The notes beneath the pieces were generated by a model, which ran no database searches, was not told where the DNA came from, and saw only the letters and a program-made list of their open reading frames with translations. Shown piece after piece: positions 8,052 to 15,619 of a stretch of DNA of 22,051 bases. Position 1 is the stretch's first letter. Each line of letters starts with the position of its first letter. This DNA comes from JABMMZ01 sp044377005 (GTDB taxonomy: Bacteria; Bacteroidota; Bacteroidia; NS11-12g; UBA955): assembly GCA_044377005.1 (NCBI GenBank), contig JBILJV010000037.1:1-22051 (forward strand), in the 5' to 3' direction. Made by a program: the position numbers and the translations under genes.

Positions 8052-8613
8052 TATAAATGAGATAATTACTGTTACTTTTACTTTATTTGCCGTAATCGAC
8101 ATTATTGGATCTGTCCCTGTTATTATCAATCTAAGAGAGAAAATCGGTCATATCCAATCGGAGATTGCAACACTTGTAGCAGGATTATTAATGGTTGCTT
8201 TCTTTTTTATAGGCGAAAAATTTTTAGGTTTATTAGGCATTGATTTAGCTTCTTTTGCTTTAGCGGGTTCAGTTGTAATTTTTATTATTGGAATGGAAAT
8301 GGTTTTAGGAAGAGATTTTTTTAAAACTGATCCTGATGCAAAATCAGGAAGTATTGTACCTATTGCATTTCCTATCATAGCCGGAAGTGGAACATTAACA
8401 ACAATAATGTCATTAAAATCTCAATTTGAATCAATTAATATATTTTTAGGTATATTAATTAATTTAATAATAATCTATATTGTATTAAAATCAACTAAGT
8501 TGATAGAGAGAATACTTGGGAAAGGGGGATTATTAGTTATAAGAAAATTTTTTGGTGTAATCTTGATAGCAATTGCAGTAAAAATATTTAAAACAAACTT
8601 GAATCTTAGTTAA
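8041..8613 (+). CDS. MarC-family (UPF0056) integral membrane protein
   Basis: 190 residues with about six hydrophobic segments covering most of the protein. Family signatures are FAVIDIIGSVPV near the N-terminus, GMEMVLG in the middle, and IVPIAFPIIAGSGTLTT in the second half. The MarC family was named for a link to multiple antibiotic resistance that was later withdrawn; its transported substrate, if any, is unknown. I place the start at the ATG (8041); a TTG two codons upstream is in frame but less likely. The start overlaps the end of the DUF2461 gene by 11 nt. Last gene of the plus-strand cluster, ending 2 bp from the convergent infB stop. Confidence 0.88.
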   Translation: MSININEIITVTFTLFAVIDIIGSVPVIINLREKIGHIQSEIATLVAGLLMVAFFFIGEKFLGLLGIDLASFALAGSVVIFIIGMEMVLGRDFFKTDPDAKSGSIVPIAFPIIAGSGTLTTIMSLKSQFESINIFLGILINLIIIYIVLKSTKLIERILGKGGLLVIRKFFGVILIAIAVKIFKTNLNLS

Positions 8614-8628
8614 AACTATTTAAGTTTT
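8612..8628. terminator. Weak inverted repeat at the marC-family/infB junction
   Basis: AAAACT-ATTTA-AGTTTT forms a six-pair stem with a five-base loop that covers both stop codons of the convergent genes. It is the only terminator-like structure at this junction. The stem is short and A/T-rich, so termination here may be weak or depend on Rho. Confidence 0.3.
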
Positions 8629-11387
8629 CTAGCTATTGTTGTTTCTTCAAATATTTCTAAATTATCTCCAACTTGAATATCTTGATAATTTCTAATTTGC
8701 AATCCACATTCAAAACCTCTCACTACATCTTTCACATCGTCCTTGAATCGTTTTAAGGACTCTAAAGAACCTTGATGAACAACAACACCATCTCTAATTA
8801 CTCTTAGTTTAGAATTTCTATTCACTTTACCTTCAGTAACCATACACCCTGCAACTGTTCCAACTTTAGTAATTTTGAATACTTCACGAATTTCTACATT
8901 ACCAATGATTGTTTCTTTAACCTCAGGGCTTAACATTCCTTCGATAGCTGATTTTATTTCATCAATAGCTTGGTATATAACAGAATAATGTCTTATATCA
9001 ATTTGTTCAGTATCAGCAATACGTTTAGCTCCAGAAGATGGTCTAACTTGGAATCCTATAATAATGGCATCAGATGCAGATGCTAATAACACGTCACTTT
9101 CTGTAATTTGTCCGACCCCTTTATGGATGATTTTCACCATTACTTCTTCAGTTGATAAATTCAACAATGAATCACTTAATGCTTCAACAGATCCATTAAC
9201 GTCACCTTTGATAATTAAATTTAACTCCTTAAAGTTCCCTATTGCCAAACGACGACCAATTTCATCTAAAGTAATATGTTTGGTTGTTCTAATTCCTTGT
9301 TCGCGATGTAATTGTTCTCTTTTATTTGCAATTTCTTTTGCTTCGTCTTCTGTTTTCAGAACTAGCAATGGATCACCAGCCATAGGAGAATCAGAGAAGC
9401 CAAGCATACTTACAGGTGTTGATGGACCAGCAAAATCTACTTTTTGATTTCTTTCATTAAACAAAGCTTTCACTTTGGCATATTTAGAACCAGCAACCAA
9501 ATGGTCACCTACCCTTAATGTTCCTGTTTGTATTAAAACACTTGCAACTATCCCTCGACCTTTGTCTAATTTCGCTTCAATTACGGTTCCTTTTGCATTT
9601 CGTTTAGGATCTGCTTTCAAATCAAGTAATTCAGCTTCTAATAAAACTTTTTCTAATAGCTTATCCATGTTTAAACCTTTTTTAGCAGAAATCTCTTGGC
9701 TTTGGTATTTACCACCCCACTCTTCTACTAAAATATTCATACCAGACAATGCTTCTCTTATTTTTTCTGGATTAGCACCATCTTTATCAATTTTATTAAT
9801 TGCAAAAATCATTGGCACACCGGCTGCTTGAGCGTGACTTATTGCTTCCCTTGTTTGTGGCATTATGCTATCGTCTGCTGCAATAACAATAATTGCTATG
9901 TCAGTTACTTTAGCACCCCTTGCACGCATTGCAGTAAAGGCTTCGTGACCAGGAGTATCCAAGAAAGTAATTTTTTGACCTGCTGGTAATTGAACCTCAT
10001 AAGCCCCAATGTGTTGGGTAATACCACCTGCTTCACCTGCAATTACATTTGTTTTTCTTACGTAATCCAATAATGATGTTTTACCATGATCCACGTGTCC
10101 CATTACAGTTACAATTGGTGGTCGTGACACTAAATTATTTGGATCATCATGCTCTTCTTCAAACTGAATTGTTTCTTCAGCATCAACGAAACTAACTTCA
10201 TATCCAAATTCATCTGCTACTAGGGTAATTGTTTCTGCATCCAAACGTTGATTGATGGATACCATGATTCCTAATGAAAAACAAGTTGAGATTACTTGAG
10301 TTACAGACACGTCCATCATTTTTGCTAAATCATTTGCAGTTAAAAATTCTGTTACTTTAAGAATTTTATCCTCTTGCTCTTGGCGTTCTCTTTCATGTGA
10401 TCTGGCTTGATAGTGGTCATCTCTTTTTTGTTTTTTAAACTTAGATTTAGATGTTTTACCTCTACCAGTATTATCAATTTTGTTTAGTGTTTTCTTTAAT
10501 TTGTCTTGAACTTCCTTTTGAGAAATTTCTTTCTTAGGTTCTTCTTTTTTGAAATGAGTTGTTTTATTAACTTTTATTTCTTGTTGAATATTTACCTTTT
10601 GAGCAACCGTTTTGCGTTTTCGTTTTTCACCTTTCAATCTATCTGAAGGTTGAAATTTAGACTTTATCTCAGGCTCTGGTCTTATATCAATTTTACCTTT
10701 TATTGTCAAGCCATCTAATTTCTCTAATTTAGCTTTTACTAATTCTCTTTCCTCTTCAGGAAGGGTTTCAATAGATATAGGTTCAACAACAGGAGCAACT
10801 ATAACAGGTTCTACTATTACTTCCTTAACGGGTTCTACCGCTTCGATTTTAATCTCTTCAACCTCTTTAATTTTCTTTTTAGACTTAGCATTTAGGTCAA
10901 TTTTTCCCAATAATTTAATTCCAGTTGAAGGAGTTTCTAAAATTGGCTCTTCGTGTTTTTCGACAATGGGATCTATTTCTATAACTGGATCTGGAACCAC
11001 AACTTGTGTTTCTATTACGATATCAACTGGGGCTTGAACTTCTTCAGACTCCACAAAATGTTCGTTGGATATATTTTTAATAAAAACTTCTTTTTCAGGT
11101 TCAGGTTCTTCTTCAATTTCACTCTCAACTTTCTTTTTCAAAGTTGATTCATCAGCCTTAACTATCTCTTCTTTCTTTTTTAAGGATTTTAATGACTTAA
11201 TTTTTGATTCTTGTTTGGCTTCTTTGTCAGAAGAAAATAATCCTGAAATGTAGGCATACATCTCTTCTGTGAGCTTTGATGTTGGTTTATTTTCTACCTC
11301 AAAACCTTTCTTCTGAAGGCTTTCAATAATTGCCTCCTTACTTACATTAAACTCTGTTGCTGCCTTACCTAATCTGATTTCTGCCAT
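8616..11387 (-). CDS. infB: Translation initiation factor IF-2
   Basis: 923 residues. The GTPase brings fMet-tRNA to the 30S subunit and promotes joining of the 50S. The short N-terminal IF2-N domain (MAEIRLGKAATEF) is followed by a long charged, lysine- and glutamate-rich linker (about 50-330), then a second IF2-N-like domain at about 350-400. G-domain motifs are GHVDHGKT at 430-437, DTPGH at 477-481 and NKID at 531-534, followed by the domains ending near FEETTIARKLK. The length is normal for Bacteroidota. The usual neighbours nusA and rimP are absent here; instead paaD lies 204 bp upstream on the same strand, and infB has its own promoter. The stop is 2 bp from the convergent MarC-family gene. 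Confidence 0.98.
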   Translation of the reverse strand: MAEIRLGKAATEFNVSKEAIIESLQKKGFEVENKPTSKLTEEMYAYISGLFSSDKEAKQESKIKSLKSLKKKEEIVKADESTLKKKVESEIEEEPEPEKEVFIKNISNEHFVESEEVQAPVDIVIETQVVVPDPVIEIDPIVEKHEEPILETPSTGIKLLGKIDLNAKSKKKIKEVEEIKIEAVEPVKEVIVEPVIVAPVVEPISIETLPEEERELVKAKLEKLDGLTIKGKIDIRPEPEIKSKFQPSDRLKGEKRKRKTVAQKVNIQQEIKVNKTTHFKKEEPKKEISQKEVQDKLKKTLNKIDNTGRGKTSKSKFKKQKRDDHYQARSHERERQEQEDKILKVTEFLTANDLAKMMDVSVTQVISTCFSLGIMVSINQRLDAETITLVADEFGYEVSFVDAEETIQFEEEHDDPNNLVSRPPIVTVMGHVDHGKTSLLDYVRKTNVIAGEAGGITQHIGAYEVQLPAGQKITFLDTPGHEAFTAMRARGAKVTDIAIIVIAADDSIMPQTREAISHAQAAGVPMIFAINKIDKDGANPEKIREALSGMNILVEEWGGKYQSQEISAKKGLNMDKLLEKVLLEAELLDLKADPKRNAKGTVIEAKLDKGRGIVASVLIQTGTLRVGDHLVAGSKYAKVKALFNERNQKVDFAGPSTPVSMLGFSDSPMAGDPLLVLKTEDEAKEIANKREQLHREQGIRTTKHITLDEIGRRLAIGNFKELNLIIKGDVNGSVEALSDSLLNLSTEEVMVKIIHKGVGQITESDVLLASASDAIIIGFQVRPSSGAKRIADTEQIDIRHYSVIYQAIDEIKSAIEGMLSPEVKETIIGNVEIREVFKITKVGTVAGCMVTEGKVNRNSKLRVIRDGVVVHQGSLESLKRFKDDVKDVVRGFECGLQIRNYQDIQVGDNLEIFEETTIARKLK

Positions 11388-11427
11388 TAAAAATATTTAT
11401 ATTTGAGCAATTTTATTGCTAAAAGTG

Positions 11428-11459
11428 CAAAGGTAAGCCTATATGTGAATTATTGCAAA
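11428..11459 (-). promoter_or_regulatory. infB promoter (TTTG - 20 nt - TAnnTTTG)
   Basis: On the minus strand TTTG (11459-11456), a 20-nt spacer, then TACCTTTG (11435-11428). This matches both halves of the Bacteroidota promoter consensus. The expected transcription start is about 4-7 nt further on, giving a leader of roughly 35 nt before the ATG at 11387. The remainder of the 204-bp gap (11460-11591) shows no gene or clear structure. Confidence 0.7.
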
Positions 11460-11591
11460 TAAAAATATACAAGTCTTACATTACTGTATATCATTTTTAC
11501 ATCCACATCAACATCTATCTCCTATGAAAACTCTGAATAAGCATGAAAATAACCAACTATAATACAATGACTTAAATTGTTAAATAGTCTA

Positions 11592-12086
11592 TTATCTATG
11601 ACATTTAAAGTAATCAAAAGGCTCTTTACAATCTAGACATTTATATAATGATTTACATGCGGTACTTCCAAACTGACTAATTAATTCAGTATTTGTGCTG
11701 TTGCAAAGTGGACATTGTATTTGATTTGGACTTCCAAACAAGTCATTCAATGACATTCCCTCTTCTTGTGGTGGTGCAATCCCGTATGATTTGAGCTTTT
11801 GCTTTCCCGATTCAGTCATCCAATCAGTAGACCATGCAGGCGAAAGAATCAAATGAACCATACAAGGGACATTATTACGTTCTAATAATGCAACAATCTC
11901 CTCCTCAATTACGTTCATCGCAGGACAACCGGTATATGTAGGTGTGATTGATATTTCAAATTTATCATCTTTATATTTTACCTCTCTCAAAACACCCAAA
12001 TCAACGATTGATAAAACTGGAATTTCTGGATCTTTGACCTGTTCCAAAAGTGACCAAATATCTGTTTCTGTCAAATGAAAACTCAT
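11592..12086 (-). CDS. paaD: PaaD-like protein (MIP18 domain plus zinc ribbon), solitary
   Basis: 164 residues. The N-terminal MIP18/DUF59 domain is clear: DPEIPVLSIVDLG at 19-31 and YTGCPAM with the conserved cysteine C54. The C-terminal ribbon has C125-P-L-C128 and C150-L-D-C153, plus FGSTACK and EPFDYFKCH, the signature of PaaD (PaaJ), the accessory subunit of 1,2-phenylacetyl-CoA epoxidase thought to help with metal-centre assembly or maturation. A plain SufT-type DUF59 protein would lack this ribbon. No paaA, B, C, E or other catabolic gene is in the window. It lies 21 nt downstream of recX, so it is probably the last gene of the BASS-EEP-recX set. Role here: either it serves Paa enzymes encoded elsewhere, or it is used in general Fe-S or metal insertion. 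Confidence 0.85.
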   Translation of the reverse strand: MSFHLTETDIWSLLEQVKDPEIPVLSIVDLGVLREVKYKDDKFEISITPTYTGCPAMNVIEEEIVALLERNNVPCMVHLILSPAWSTDWMTESGKQKLKSYGIAPPQEEGMSLNDLFGSPNQIQCPLCNSTNTELISQFGSTACKSLYKCLDCKEPFDYFKCHR

Positions 12087-12107
12087 AATTTTTAATACAA
12101 TATTACG

Positions 12108-12596
12108 TCAACTTTGTTCATTTAAAAATTTTTTTACAACTATTTTACTTTTTTCATACTCATACCCTTTTGACATCAGATATTTAATTACTTTTTGTTG
12201 CCTTACAAAGATATTTTCACTTGATTTTAATTTATTAAAATATTTAACTGCCAATTGCTCAAGGGTATTATCATAGTCATCGTCTTCAATAAATGCAAGT
12301 GCTTTTTTTATACAAAATTCACTTACCTGTTTAGATTTTAATTCAAAAATAATTTTTTTTAATCCCCATTTTTTTTGTCTGAACTTACCTGTTACAAAGG
12401 CAATTGCGAATCTTTCTTCATTTAAAAAATTTGCTTTTACTAATCGAACTAAAACCTCATTAACTTCATCCGTATTGAGTCCAAAATCAAAGAGCTTACT
12501 TTTTACTTCTTGATGACTTCTTTCCTGATAAGAACAATAGTGTTCTATTTTGGGAATAGCTTGCTGAATAGTGTAATTTTTTACTTTTTTATCCAT
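12108..12596 (-). CDS. recX: RecX family regulatory protein
   Basis: 162 residues, typical RecX length. It has the helical repeats of the family: HYCSYQERSHQEVKSKL, then NFLNEERFAIAFVTGKFRQKKWG, then the C-terminal repeat ending SKGYEYEKSKIVVKKF. RecX binds RecA filaments and limits recombination and SOS activity. I choose the ATG at 12596; its A is the last base of the upstream TGA (TGATG), a classic coupling overlap. A TTG at 12599 would add one residue. recA itself is not in the window. The gene is between a secreted nuclease-like gene and paaD. Confidence 0.9.
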   Translation of the reverse strand: MDKKVKNYTIQQAIPKIEHYCSYQERSHQEVKSKLFDFGLNTDEVNEVLVRLVKANFLNEERFAIAFVTGKFRQKKWGLKKIIFELKSKQVSEFCIKKALAFIEDDDYDNTLEQLAVKYFNKLKSSENIFVRQQKVIKYLMSKGYEYEKSKIVVKKFLNEQS

Positions 12597-13741
12597 CAAT
12601 TTAGAACCACTATTTTATGAATACTACTCTTATCATTACTTTTTACTTTTACCCAATACAATCCATCGGAAAGTGCAAAGCGAAACTTATTAAATTCGTC
12701 ACAAATATCAAAATTTATTTCTTTTCCCGACCAATCAAAAATACGAATTGAAACATCATCGACTCCGTTAATTTGAATCCAATTAGAAGCAGGATTGGGG
12801 GATACTATGATATTTAATTGTCTTGAATTTGAATTAATTCCTGTTAAAAATGAATTAAAAACCGAATAAACAGGATAATGATCTGAGGTTGTGTTTGCAT
12901 AATCCGATATCATTTTATGCAAATCTAAAGTGGATGTTTGATCAATAGAACAATTGCTCAACAATGCTTGTGAGGCCAATTGATGATCAATAAAATCTGT
13001 ATATCCTGTTGTTGATGGAATATTGTTTTGGGTAAGTATTTTGGTTAAAAAAACAAATTTGGAATTAGACTGATTTTCTAATTTTGCTAAAGGTGTAGGC
13101 CATTGATTATAAATTGATTGATCGAAGTCATCGTTCCAATCACCCACTACCATTATTTTTTTTTCTGCACTTTGAATACTTAAATAATATTTTAGCCAAT
13201 CTATTGATTTTTTGCGACTTAAATATGCTTGTTGCTTTTCTGTATCATTTCCTGTATTTGATTTTAAATGAATATTTATCAAAAATAAAGTATCAATTGA
13301 TACTGAATTCAATGGAATTAAGGCAATTTCAAAAGGATATCTTCCGGTTGAAAAGCTGTCTGAGCCAACGGCCAAAACCTTAGAATAAGCCATTTTAAAT
13401 ATATTCTTATTATACAAAAAAGCCGTTTTTAATTCTGTACTATATGGTGCTGAAATACCCGTGTAATTAGGCAACATTAACAATAGCGAATCAAACATCT
13501 CCAAACCTGCTACTTCTTGTAAGGCAAAAACATCTATTTGGGTTTGATTAACGACATTGGCAATGTTATTTTTTTGTAATTCTTTGTTTTTAGGCCCCAA
13601 ACTAATTGATTTTACACCAAACCATTCGATGTTCCAATTACAAACTTCTAGTTTTTGAGCACTACCTATTGGGGGAATTTGTTGACTATAAATGGAGATT
13701 TTTCCAGCAATTAGAAAAACTACTAAAGCTCCAAATTTCAT
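12596..13741 (-). CDS. Secreted endonuclease/exonuclease/phosphatase-family enzyme with type IX sorting domain
   Basis: 381 residues. Signal peptide 1-19 (ends IYSQ). The EEP fold follows with all expected active-site positions: N37 in NWNIEW, E76 in ALQEV, H158 in NIHLK, D201 and N203 in GDWNDD, and the terminal D287-H288 in SDHYP. Residues about 309-381 form a type IX sorting domain (VSPNPASNW, IFDWSGKEI, SDGLYWVKVK), so the enzyme should be exported and released or anchored at the surface. Substrate could be extracellular DNA or a phospho-compound; the fold alone does not decide. Its ATG overlaps the stop of the BASS gene by 4 nt (ATGA), and its TGA overlaps the recX start. Confidence 0.9.
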   Translation of the reverse strand: MKFGALVVFLIAGKISIYSQQIPPIGSAQKLEVCNWNIEWFGVKSISLGPKNKELQKNNIANVVNQTQIDVFALQEVAGLEMFDSLLLMLPNYTGISAPYSTELKTAFLYNKNIFKMAYSKVLAVGSDSFSTGRYPFEIALIPLNSVSIDTLFLINIHLKSNTGNDTEKQQAYLSRKKSIDWLKYYLSIQSAEKKIMVVGDWNDDFDQSIYNQWPTPLAKLENQSNSKFVFLTKILTQNNIPSTTGYTDFIDHQLASQALLSNCSIDQTSTLDLHKMISDYANTTSDHYPVYSVFNSFLTGINSNSRQLNIIVSPNPASNWIQINGVDDVSIRIFDWSGKEINFDICDEFNKFRFALSDGLYWVKVKSNDKSSIHKIVVLN

Positions 13742-14637
13742 TTTTTTTCGATAAATTTTAAAGCTATAGATTTAATTAACCAACCAAAAATAAATGTAGA
13801 AACAAAGGTAAAAATTGCATAAACCATAGCCGGCTTTTGCATCTCTGTATTTTTCAAAATGTTACCCGCAATTAATAATGCTAAAGCAGTGTTTTGTAGT
13901 CCCACCTCAACGATGATTGTAATTTTATTTTTAAAATCTATTTTAAATAACATTCCCAGAATATAACCCAGAATCATACTTAAAAAATTGAGTAATAAAA
14001 CCCAATAACCTTGGTCGATTATTTCCTGTTTTGATAATAAAATTCCTCCTTTATCTGCAGGAGCAAATATTTTAACAGTAAAAATAACAAATAACAAAGC
14101 TGGTAATAAATATTTTAAAATTGGTATAATTCTCACCGCTAATTCCGGCAATCTTCCTCTGATAAAAACACCGATTGTGGCCGGCAGCACAGTAACTAGT
14201 GCAATATGTTGGATGGTGCTTAAAACAGGCAAACTAATATCGGCTTCGTTACCTATAAAATAAGTCAATGACCAGTTGGTAAGTAAAGGTATAGTAAACA
14301 TACAAAGCAATCCATTAATGACAGTGAGAGAAATGCTTAGTGCAATATTCCCTTTCAATAAAAAGCTCACTAAATTTGAAGTAACTCCTCCCGGACATAA
14401 AGCAATTATTAAAAATCCGACTTTAGTTTCTGATGAAAAATCCGAAAAAACCATTAATATGAATGCTACCAAAGGCAAAAAAAGCATCTGAGCCAGCAAA
14501 CCTATGGTTAGGGATTTGGGACTATAAAAAAGTTTTTGAAAATCTTTTCTTCTTAGGTTTAAACCTAAGCTCATGGTGATGAAGGCTAAAACCAAATCGA
14601 TTAAAAAATCGATATTTTCAAAGACAAGATTTAACAT
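13738..14637 (-). CDS. Bile acid:sodium symporter (BASS) family transporter
   Basis: 299 residues with about nine or ten hydrophobic helices. Family motifs: TMSLGLNL in the first helix, CPGGVTSNLVS at about 81-91, and the second discontinuous-helix motif EVGLQNTALAL at about 241-251. Members are sodium-coupled carriers of organic anions such as bile acids, pyruvate, pantothenate or other carboxylates; the substrate here is not predictable. First gene of a minus-strand set leading into the EEP enzyme (4-nt overlap), recX and paaD. It diverges from gldH with about 100 bp between start codons. A perfect 18-bp palindrome lies in codons 23-29 or so. Confidence 0.9.
   Translation of the reverse strand: MLNLVFENIDFLIDLVLAFITMSLGLNLRRKDFQKLFYSPKSLTIGLLAQMLFLPLVAFILMVFSDFSSETKVGFLIIALCPGGVTSNLVSFLLKGNIALSISLTVINGLLCMFTIPLLTNWSLTYFIGNEADISLPVLSTIQHIALVTVLPATIGVFIRGRLPELAVRIIPILKYLLPALLFVIFTVKIFAPADKGGILLSKQEIIDQGYWVLLLNFLSMILGYILGMLFKIDFKNKITIIVEVGLQNTALALLIAGNILKNTEMQKPAMVYAIFTFVSTFIFGWLIKSIALKFIEKK
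14552..14569. repeat. Perfect 18-bp palindrome in the 5' end of the BASS gene
   Basis: CTTAGGTTTAAACCTAAG is its own reverse complement. It encodes LGLNL on the minus strand, about 70 nt into the BASS gene. It could be an operator-like site for a dimeric regulator or a chance result of codon choice. Confidence 0.45.
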
Positions 14638-14653
14638 TACACGAAGAATTCAA

Positions 14654-14661
14654 CAAACTTA
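14654..14661 (-). promoter_or_regulatory. TAnnTTTG box of the BASS-EEP-recX promoter
   Basis: The minus strand reads TAAGTTTG, ending 16 nt before the ATG at 14637. No good TTG lies 19-21 nt upstream (best is TTA), so support rests on the -7 box and its position. Confidence 0.45.
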
Positions 14662-14727
14662 ATGGTTTTTTGAGTAATTTTTAAAAATATTGATGGTTTT
14701 ATTTAAAATAATGTTTCATATTACGCT

Positions 14728-14735
14728 TAAATTTG
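14728..14735 (+). promoter_or_regulatory. TAnnTTTG box of the gldH promoter
   Basis: TAAATTTG ends only 4 nt before the gldH ATG at 14740. With the usual distance from box to transcription start, the mRNA would begin at or within a couple of bases of the start codon. A weak T-run upstream is the only candidate for the -33 element. Confidence 0.5.
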
Positions 14736-14739
14736 CAGA

Positions 14740-15216
14740 ATGATTAAACTCTTTTATTGTTTAACCCTTGTTTTACTTTTTAATGCTTGTAGCGAAAAAG
14801 GAAAAATTGCTGATGAGATGAAGGAAATACCCAAATTCCAATGGTCTTATAATCAAATTCCTGATTTCGGATTCGAAGTTAAGCAGCCCCAATTGTATCA
14901 TCAATTTTATTTAAAACTAAGAATTCAAAAATCTTACCCATTTGAAAATCTATATTTACTAGCCCATATAAAAGATGCACAAGGTAAGATAACAACTCAA
15001 AGGGTTAATTTAACTTTAGCTGATGTAGACGGAAAGCCTTTAGGTAAAACGTCTGGCAATTCAATTAACTATGAATTACCATTGTTTGTAAACAAAAAAT
15101 TAGAAGGAGGCCCAGGACAATATTTTATTGCTATAGAACAAAACATGAGAGATAGTATTATTAAAGGGGTAGAAAGTATTGGTGTAAAAATTAAAGAAGG
15201 AGAACCCATTTTTTAA
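14740..15216 (+). CDS. gldH: Gliding motility lipoprotein GldH
   Basis: 158 residues, the usual GldH length. A lipoprotein signal peptide ends in the lipobox FNAC, with C17 the predicted lipidated residue. The mature part has the GldH features: IPDFGFEV, YLKLRIQKSYPFENLYL, and near the C-terminus IEQNMRDSIIKGVESIGVKI. GldH is one of the lipoproteins needed for gliding and linked to the type IX secretion and motility machinery in flavobacteria. Here it heads a three-gene plus-strand group, followed after 4 nt by the DCC protein. Other gld genes are not in the window. Confidence 0.88.
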   Translation: MIKLFYCLTLVLLFNACSEKGKIADEMKEIPKFQWSYNQIPDFGFEVKQPQLYHQFYLKLRIQKSYPFENLYLLAHIKDAQGKITTQRVNLTLADVDGKPLGKTSGNSINYELPLFVNKKLEGGPGQYFIAIEQNMRDSIIKGVESIGVKIKEGEPIF

Positions 15217-15220
15217 AGAG

Positions 15221-15619
15221 ATGAATCACATTGTTTTTTTTGATGGTGTTTGCAATCTTTGTTCTGAAAGTGTTCAATTTATTATCAAAAATGACCACAA
15301 AAATCAATTTAAATTTTGTTCATTACAAAGTGAGTTTGCTCAAAAAACATTAGCCAAAAAAAACATAACAGAAATCTCAAATTCACGAACTATTATTTTG
15401 CTTACCAACAAAAATATATACGCCAAAAGTACTGCTGTATTAAGAATAGTTCGCTATTTAAAATTCCCACTTAATCTACTTTATTTCTTCATCATTATTC
15501 CTCCATTTATTCGAAATGCCATTTATGATTTTATTTCTAAAAATCGTTACCGTTGGTTTGGCAAAAAAACAAAATGCTGGATTCCTGATGAAACTTTAAA
15601 ATATAAATTTATCAATTGA
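15221..15619 (+). CDS. DCC-family (DUF393) thiol-disulfide oxidoreductase-like protein
   Basis: 132 residues. The family-defining N-terminus FFDGVCNLC gives a CxxC pair (C11, C14) in a thioredoxin-like fold, followed by CSLQS and the C-terminal YRWFGKK motif. A hydrophobic stretch lies at about 85-105. Members are named for the DxxCxxC motif; a redox role is inferred from the CxxC and is not well tested. No signal peptide. It is 4 nt after gldH and its TGA overlaps the TTG start of the next gene, suggesting co-translation. Confidence 0.85.
   Translation: MNHIVFFDGVCNLCSESVQFIIKNDHKNQFKFCSLQSEFAQKTLAKKNITEISNSRTIILLTNKNIYAKSTAVLRIVRYLKFPLNLLYFFIIIPPFIRNAIYDFISKNRYRWFGKKTKCWIPDETLKYKFIN

Noticed and set aside
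9064..9831. Plus-strand open frames opposite infB
   Set aside because: They lie antisense to highly conserved IF-2 GTPase and C-terminal domains and show no recognisable protein features.
11592..12086. SufT-type (plain DUF59) Fe-S factor
   Set aside because: The C-terminal four-cysteine ribbon with FGSTACK and EPFDYFKCH is specific to PaaD.
12360..12380. Homopolymer runs inside recX as possible frameshift sites
   Set aside because: The reading frame is intact over the full RecX length.
14595..14613. ATCGAT repeated twice near the BASS start
   Set aside because: Short self-complementary hexamers in A/T-rich codons (Ile-Asp); likely chance.
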